From: Deltaproteobacteria bacterium
GTDB taxonomy: Bacteria > Desulfobacterota > Anaeroferrophillalia > Anaeroferrophillales > Tharpellaceae
Assembly: GCA_030640695.1 (NCBI GenBank)
Contig: DAOWIX010000009.1
Span: forward strand, 1 to 17,283
Length of the DNA: 17,283 nt
Direction: 5' to 3'
The translations under genes were made by a program, and so were the position numbers. Shown one piece after another: positions 14,270-17,283 of the stretch. Position 1 is the first letter of the stretch. Each line of letters starts with the position of its first letter. The notes beneath the pieces are model-generated. The model had not been told where the DNA came from. It made no database searches and worked only from the letters and a program-made list of their open reading frames with translations.

Positions 14270-14798
14270 CTACCGCGAACCGGAACCGGGAGCCCTGCTG
14301 GTCAGCGTTCTGGCCCGCAACGAAGAGCTCGCTTTGGCAGTCAGTGAGCGGCTGGAGTTTGAGTTCGGCTCGCTTGATCTTTGTTCTTTCTGGCTCTCTT
14401 TTGCCCACTCCCGTTACTATGAAGCTGAGATGGGTACCTCTTTGGGGCGCTATATTTTCTTTTTTGCTGAGCCCCGTCCCCAAGAGTTGTTGGTCGAGGC
14501 AAAGCACTTTACCGATCAGCTGGAAACAGAATTTACTTGCGGCAAAGGGCGGCGAGTTAACCTTGATCCCGGATATCTGGCTTTAGACCATCTGATTCTG
14601 GCCTCAACTAAAGCTGTACCTCATCGACCTTATTTGGGTAAAGGGATCTATGCTGATTTGACTCTGGTTTATGAGTGTGGGCAGTATATTCCTCTGCGTT
14701 GGAGTTATCCTGATTATGCCAGCGACTATGTTAGAGCTCTCTGCGGGGATGTCAGAAATAAAATTTTGAGACTGCGTAAGCAGGGTGTCTGGAGGTAG
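14253..14798 (+). CDS. DUF4416 family protein of unknown function
   Basis: A 181-residue protein that I recognise as DUF4416, a conserved family with no known function. Its typical features are present: an N-terminal ALLVSVLARNEELA segment, SRYYEAEMG (53-61), FFFAEP, KHFTDQLE, GRRVNLDPGYLALDHLILAS (98-117), RPYLGKGIYADLTL and SYPDYAS. It has no signal peptide or membrane segment, so it is probably cytoplasmic. It starts at ATG 14253, inside the end of the heptose kinase gene, with GAGG (14245-14248) upstream, and ends 5 bases before the dapF start. Translation is thus probably coupled on both sides. The setting among LPS, lysine and peptidoglycan precursor genes hints at envelope or RNA-related housekeeping, but nothing more precise. 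Confidence 0.85.
   Translation: MRPGLDYREPEPGALLVSVLARNEELALAVSERLEFEFGSLDLCSFWLSFAHSRYYEAEMGTSLGRYIFFFAEPRPQELLVEAKHFTDQLETEFTCGKGRRVNLDPGYLALDHLILASTKAVPHRPYLGKGIYADLTLVYECGQYIPLRWSYPDYASDYVRALCGDVRNKILRLRKQGVWR
14791..14795 (+). promoter_or_regulatory. Shine-Dalgarno fixing the dapF TTG start
   Basis: GGAGG at 14791-14795 overlaps the end of the DUF4416 gene and lies 8 bases before TTG 14804. This supports TTG over the internal ATG of the MHGSGNDF segment. Confidence 0.65.
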
Positions 14799-14803
14799 AT
14801 AAT

Positions 14804-15655
14804 TTGCCCGACAGTGAAGATCTTTCTTTCTGGAAAATGCATGGCAGCGGTAATGATTTTATCATTATCGACAACCGGGGCGGCACTTTTCCCGAAAAAG
14901 AGCGGTTGCAACTGGTGACCAGGCTTTGTCGACGGGGGGTTGGGATTGGGGCTGATGGTCTGTTTTTGATCCAGAATGACCCTGATCCTGATGTCGATTT
15001 TCTTTGGCGTTTTTATAACGCCGATGGTTCCGAGGCCGAGATGTGTGGCAATGGCGGTCGCTGTGTGGCTCGTTTTGCCTGTTTAAAGAGGATTGCTGGT
15101 GCCAAAATGGTTTTTCGAACCTTGGCCGGCCTGGTACGGGCTCAGGTGGATGGTGATCGAGTCAAACTCGAGATGACTGCCCCCTTCGGACTGCGTCAAG
15201 GGTTGGAGCTTGGCTGTGATGGCGAACTCGAGACGGTTGATTTTATTAATACAGGTGTTCCTCATGTGGTAATCAGGGTAGACCAGGATCTGGCTTTGTT
15301 GGAGATAAGCGGACGTGGGGCCAGGATTCGCTATCATCAGGAGTTTGCGCCGGCGGGTACCAATGTCAATTTTATTAAAATTGTTAATGAGCGGTGTTTA
15401 TCGATTCGCACTTATGAGCGTGGGGTTGAGGCTGAGACTTTAGCTTGCGGTACCGGAGCGGTGGCGGCCGCCCTGCTGGCCGCAGAAGATGGACTTGTCA
15501 AGTCGCCGACCGAAGTGGTCACGCGGGCGGGGGAGAGTTTGCTGGTTCACTATAAAAAAGTGGGTCCGATTTTCAAAGAAGTTTTCCTTGAAGGGGGGGC
15601 GGTAATCGTATATAAAGGGGTTCTGGAATCAGATTTTTTACGGGCCTGTCAATAG
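14804..15655 (+). CDS. dapF: Diaminopimelate epimerase
   Basis: A 283-residue enzyme interconverting LL- and meso-diaminopimelate without cofactor, for lysine and peptidoglycan. Both catalytic Cys are in place: MCGNGGRC (C81) and ACGTGAVAA (C215). WKMHGSGNDF near the N terminus, GIGADGL and NTGVPHVV are also standard DapF segments. The start is TTG 14804 with GGAGG 8 bases upstream. An ATG at 14837 would cut off the first strand, since the Trp-Lys before it belong to the fold. Length matches the family. dapA follows 28 bases downstream. The two lysine genes are adjacent, but no dapB is between them and gpsA. Confidence 0.95.
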   Translation: MPDSEDLSFWKMHGSGNDFIIIDNRGGTFPEKERLQLVTRLCRRGVGIGADGLFLIQNDPDPDVDFLWRFYNADGSEAEMCGNGGRCVARFACLKRIAGAKMVFRTLAGLVRAQVDGDRVKLEMTAPFGLRQGLELGCDGELETVDFINTGVPHVVIRVDQDLALLEISGRGARIRYHQEFAPAGTNVNFIKIVNERCLSIRTYERGVEAETLACGTGAVAAALLAAEDGLVKSPTEVVTRAGESLLVHYKKVGPIFKEVFLEGGAVIVYKGVLESDFLRACQ

Positions 15656-15683
15656 CGGGTTCAGTTGTTTAAGGAGCGAGATA

Positions 15684-16556
15684 ATGTTTGCAGGAGCGAT
15701 GGTAGCGATTGTGACTCCGTTTAAAGATGGAGTGGTTGATGAGACAGCCTTGAGGGCGTTGGTTGAGTTTCAGATTGAAGGTGGTACGGATGCGATTATC
15801 CCCTGTGGTACGACCGGGGAGTCGGCGACCCTGTCCCACAATGAACACCAGCAGGTGGTTGATATCGTGATTGATGCGGTTGCCGGTCGGGTGCCGGTTA
15901 TTGCCGGAACCGGTTCCAATAATACCGCCGAAGCTATTCGTTTGACCCAGTATGCCAAGGATGCCGGGGCTGATGGTGTCTTGCTGATAACTCCCTATTA
16001 CAACAAACCTTCTCAGGAGGGTCTCTATCAACATTTTAAAGCCATTGCCGAGAGTGTCGATATTCCGATAGTTCTCTATAATGTGCCGAGTCGCACCAGT
16101 GTTGATATGCTGGCACCAACCGTGGCCCGCTTGGCCCAGTTGCCGAATGTCGTAGCTATTAAAGAAGCGACTGGATCAATGCAGCGAGCCTCCGAAATTG
16201 TAGCTTTGTGTGGCCCCGATTTTTTTCTTTTGTCGGGAGATGATTTTACTTTTTTCCCGCAGATGTGTGTCGGTGGGCGCGGCGTTATCTCGGTGACCGC
16301 TAATATAGCACCATCGTTGATTGCTGGTATTTATGATGCGTTCGCTGCCGGTCAATGGAGTGAAGCGGCAGCCGGGCATCACCGTTTGCAGAAGCTTTGC
16401 ACCTCTATGTTTCTGGAAACCAATCCGGTGCCGGTGAAAACCTCCTTGGCCATGATGGGTAAGGTTGAAGAGGAGATTCGTCTGCCTCTGGCCTTAATGA
16501 CGGCAGATACTCGCAGTCAGTTACAGCAAGTACTTAAAGAGTATGAGCTCATCTAA
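15684..16556 (+). CDS. dapA: 4-hydroxy-tetrahydrodipicolinate synthase
   Basis: A 290-residue class I aldolase condensing pyruvate and aspartate semialdehyde, the first committed step to diaminopimelate and lysine. The Schiff-base Lys is K160 (AIKEATG). Other active-site residues match E. coli DapA shifted by one: T43/T44 in CGTTGES, Y106 in PYYNKPS, Y132 in LYNVPSR, and R137. AAGGAG (15671-15676) lies 7 bases before ATG 15684, an excellent start. Length is typical. It follows dapF and precedes gpsA by 26 bases, so it is in the same transcript. Confidence 0.96.
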   Translation: MFAGAMVAIVTPFKDGVVDETALRALVEFQIEGGTDAIIPCGTTGESATLSHNEHQQVVDIVIDAVAGRVPVIAGTGSNNTAEAIRLTQYAKDAGADGVLLITPYYNKPSQEGLYQHFKAIAESVDIPIVLYNVPSRTSVDMLAPTVARLAQLPNVVAIKEATGSMQRASEIVALCGPDFFLLSGDDFTFFPQMCVGGRGVISVTANIAPSLIAGIYDAFAAGQWSEAAAGHHRLQKLCTSMFLETNPVPVKTSLAMMGKVEEEIRLPLALMTADTRSQLQQVLKEYELI

Positions 16557-16582
16557 CCGGTCATGCCGGATGAGGACAAGTT

Positions 16583-17283
16583 ATGAACATCGGAGTTATA
16601 GGGGCCGGAAGTTGGGGGACGGCGCTGGCTGATCTGCTGGCTCGTATCGGGCATCAAGTGACGCTTTGGGCCTATGAATCGGAGCTCGTTGTCAAGATGC
16701 GCGAAACTCGAGAGAATGATGTTTTTTTGCCGGACATCAATCTCCATGAGGATCTTAAATTTACTGATGATATTGCCGAGGCCGTTAAGGGCCGGGAATT
16801 GCTGCTTCTGGTACCGCCTTCGCAGCTCATGCGAATGGTTTTTCGCCAGATTTTACCCCATTTAGACGATGGCTTGGTGTTGGTTTCGGCCTCCAAAGGG
16901 ATTGAAAATCAGACCTTGATGACGATGTCGCAGGTGCTCAATGAAGAGCTTGAAAATGCCGGCCGTCAGGCTAAATTGGCTTTTCTTTCCGGCCCCTCTT
17001 TTGCGCGTGAAGTTGCCAGTGGATTGCCGACGGCAGTGGTCGCAGCTTCTGAAGATGAAGCGGTTGCCGAGTTGGTTCAGAAGGTCTTTAGTGGTAAGCG
17101 TTTTCGCGTCTACACTAATGAAGATGTAATCGGGATTGAGTTTGGCGGGGCCTTAAAGAACGTTATGGCCCTGGCCGCCGGAATCGCTGATGGCTTAGGT
17201 TTTGGTTCCAACACCCGGGCCGCCCTGATCACCCGAGGGTTGTCAGAGATGACCCGGCTCGGCGTTGCCGCCGGGGCCTGCCC
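16583..17283 (+). CDS. gpsA: Glycerol-3-phosphate dehydrogenase [NAD(P)+], 5' part
   Basis: The first 233 codons of GpsA; the gene runs off the end of the window with no stop. The enzyme reduces dihydroxyacetone phosphate to sn-glycerol 3-phosphate for phospholipid synthesis. The Rossmann motif GAGSWGTALA (7-16) starts right after the N-terminal strand, and SGPSFARE, GGALKNVMALAAGI with K192 as the expected catalytic Lys, and SNTRAALITRG are signature segments. ATG 16583 has GAGG (16572-16575) seven bases upstream, just after the dapA stop, so it belongs to the same operon. Nothing looks abnormal in the visible part. Confidence 0.95.
   Translation, partial: MNIGVIGAGSWGTALADLLARIGHQVTLWAYESELVVKMRETRENDVFLPDINLHEDLKFTDDIAEAVKGRELLLLVPPSQLMRMVFRQILPHLDDGLVLVSASKGIENQTLMTMSQVLNEELENAGRQAKLAFLSGPSFAREVASGLPTAVVAASEDEAVAELVQKVFSGKRFRVYTNEDVIGIEFGGALKNVMALAAGIADGLGFGSNTRAALITRGLSEMTRLGVAAGAC

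Noticed and set aside
1..17283. CRISPR arrays, insertion sequences, tRNA or rRNA genes
   Set aside because: I looked for direct repeats with regular spacing, transposase-like frames with inverted ends, and tRNA-like folds, and saw none; gene density is near complete.

Overview
The window carries 16 genes with almost no spare DNA. It looks like a chromosomal segment of a Gram-negative anaerobe with strong fatty-acid metabolism. An LPS heptose kinase points to an outer membrane. The mix of acyl-CoA dehydrogenases, an FadH-type reductase, phosphotransbutyrylase/butyrate kinase, FdhD and a DUF4416 protein beside dapF/dapA is most reminiscent of Desulfobacterota (former Deltaproteobacteria). That placement is inference from gene content; no rRNA or species marker is present. 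No tRNA, rRNA, CRISPR array or insertion sequence was seen.

Block 1 (1-7814, + strand) is acyl-CoA catabolism. It holds the 3' end of a fatty acyl-CoA ligase, an exported metallo-beta-lactamase-fold alkyl sulfatase, a probable terminator, a long acyl-CoA dehydrogenase with a C-terminal extension, a standard acyl-CoA dehydrogenase, and an FadH-like 2,4-dienoyl-CoA reductase. Read together, the alkyl sulfatase could release alcohol and sulfate from alkyl sulfates. The ligase, dehydrogenases and reductase could then activate and desaturate the derived or other fatty acids and clear unsaturated intermediates.

Block 2 (7801-11759, - strand) is transcribed toward block 1. Its order is fdhD, a gap of about 320 bases, an intact phosphate acyltransferase (Ptb-like), a second diverged Ptb paralogue, and butyrate kinase. 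The last three form a tight operon for acyl-CoA to acyl-phosphate to acid plus ATP, that is, substrate-level phosphorylation from the products of block 1 or the reverse activation. The butyrate kinase and fadH stop codons overlap tail to tail by 14 bases. Two proteins here lack expected active-site residues: the second Ptb paralogue, and FdhD, which has no CxxC.

Block 3 (11848-17283, + strand) is housekeeping: tadA, era, a stand-alone heptose-7-phosphate kinase, a DUF4416 protein, dapF, dapA and the 5' part of gpsA. Spacing is tight or overlapping, so this is probably one operon. It covers tRNA editing, ribosome assembly, LPS core, lysine/peptidoglycan precursors and phospholipid precursors.

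The most notable points are the cysteine-less FdhD, the probable pseudoenzyme Ptb subunit next to an intact one, and the alkyl sulfatase embedded in a beta-oxidation cluster. I see no clearly unprecedented multi-gene system.
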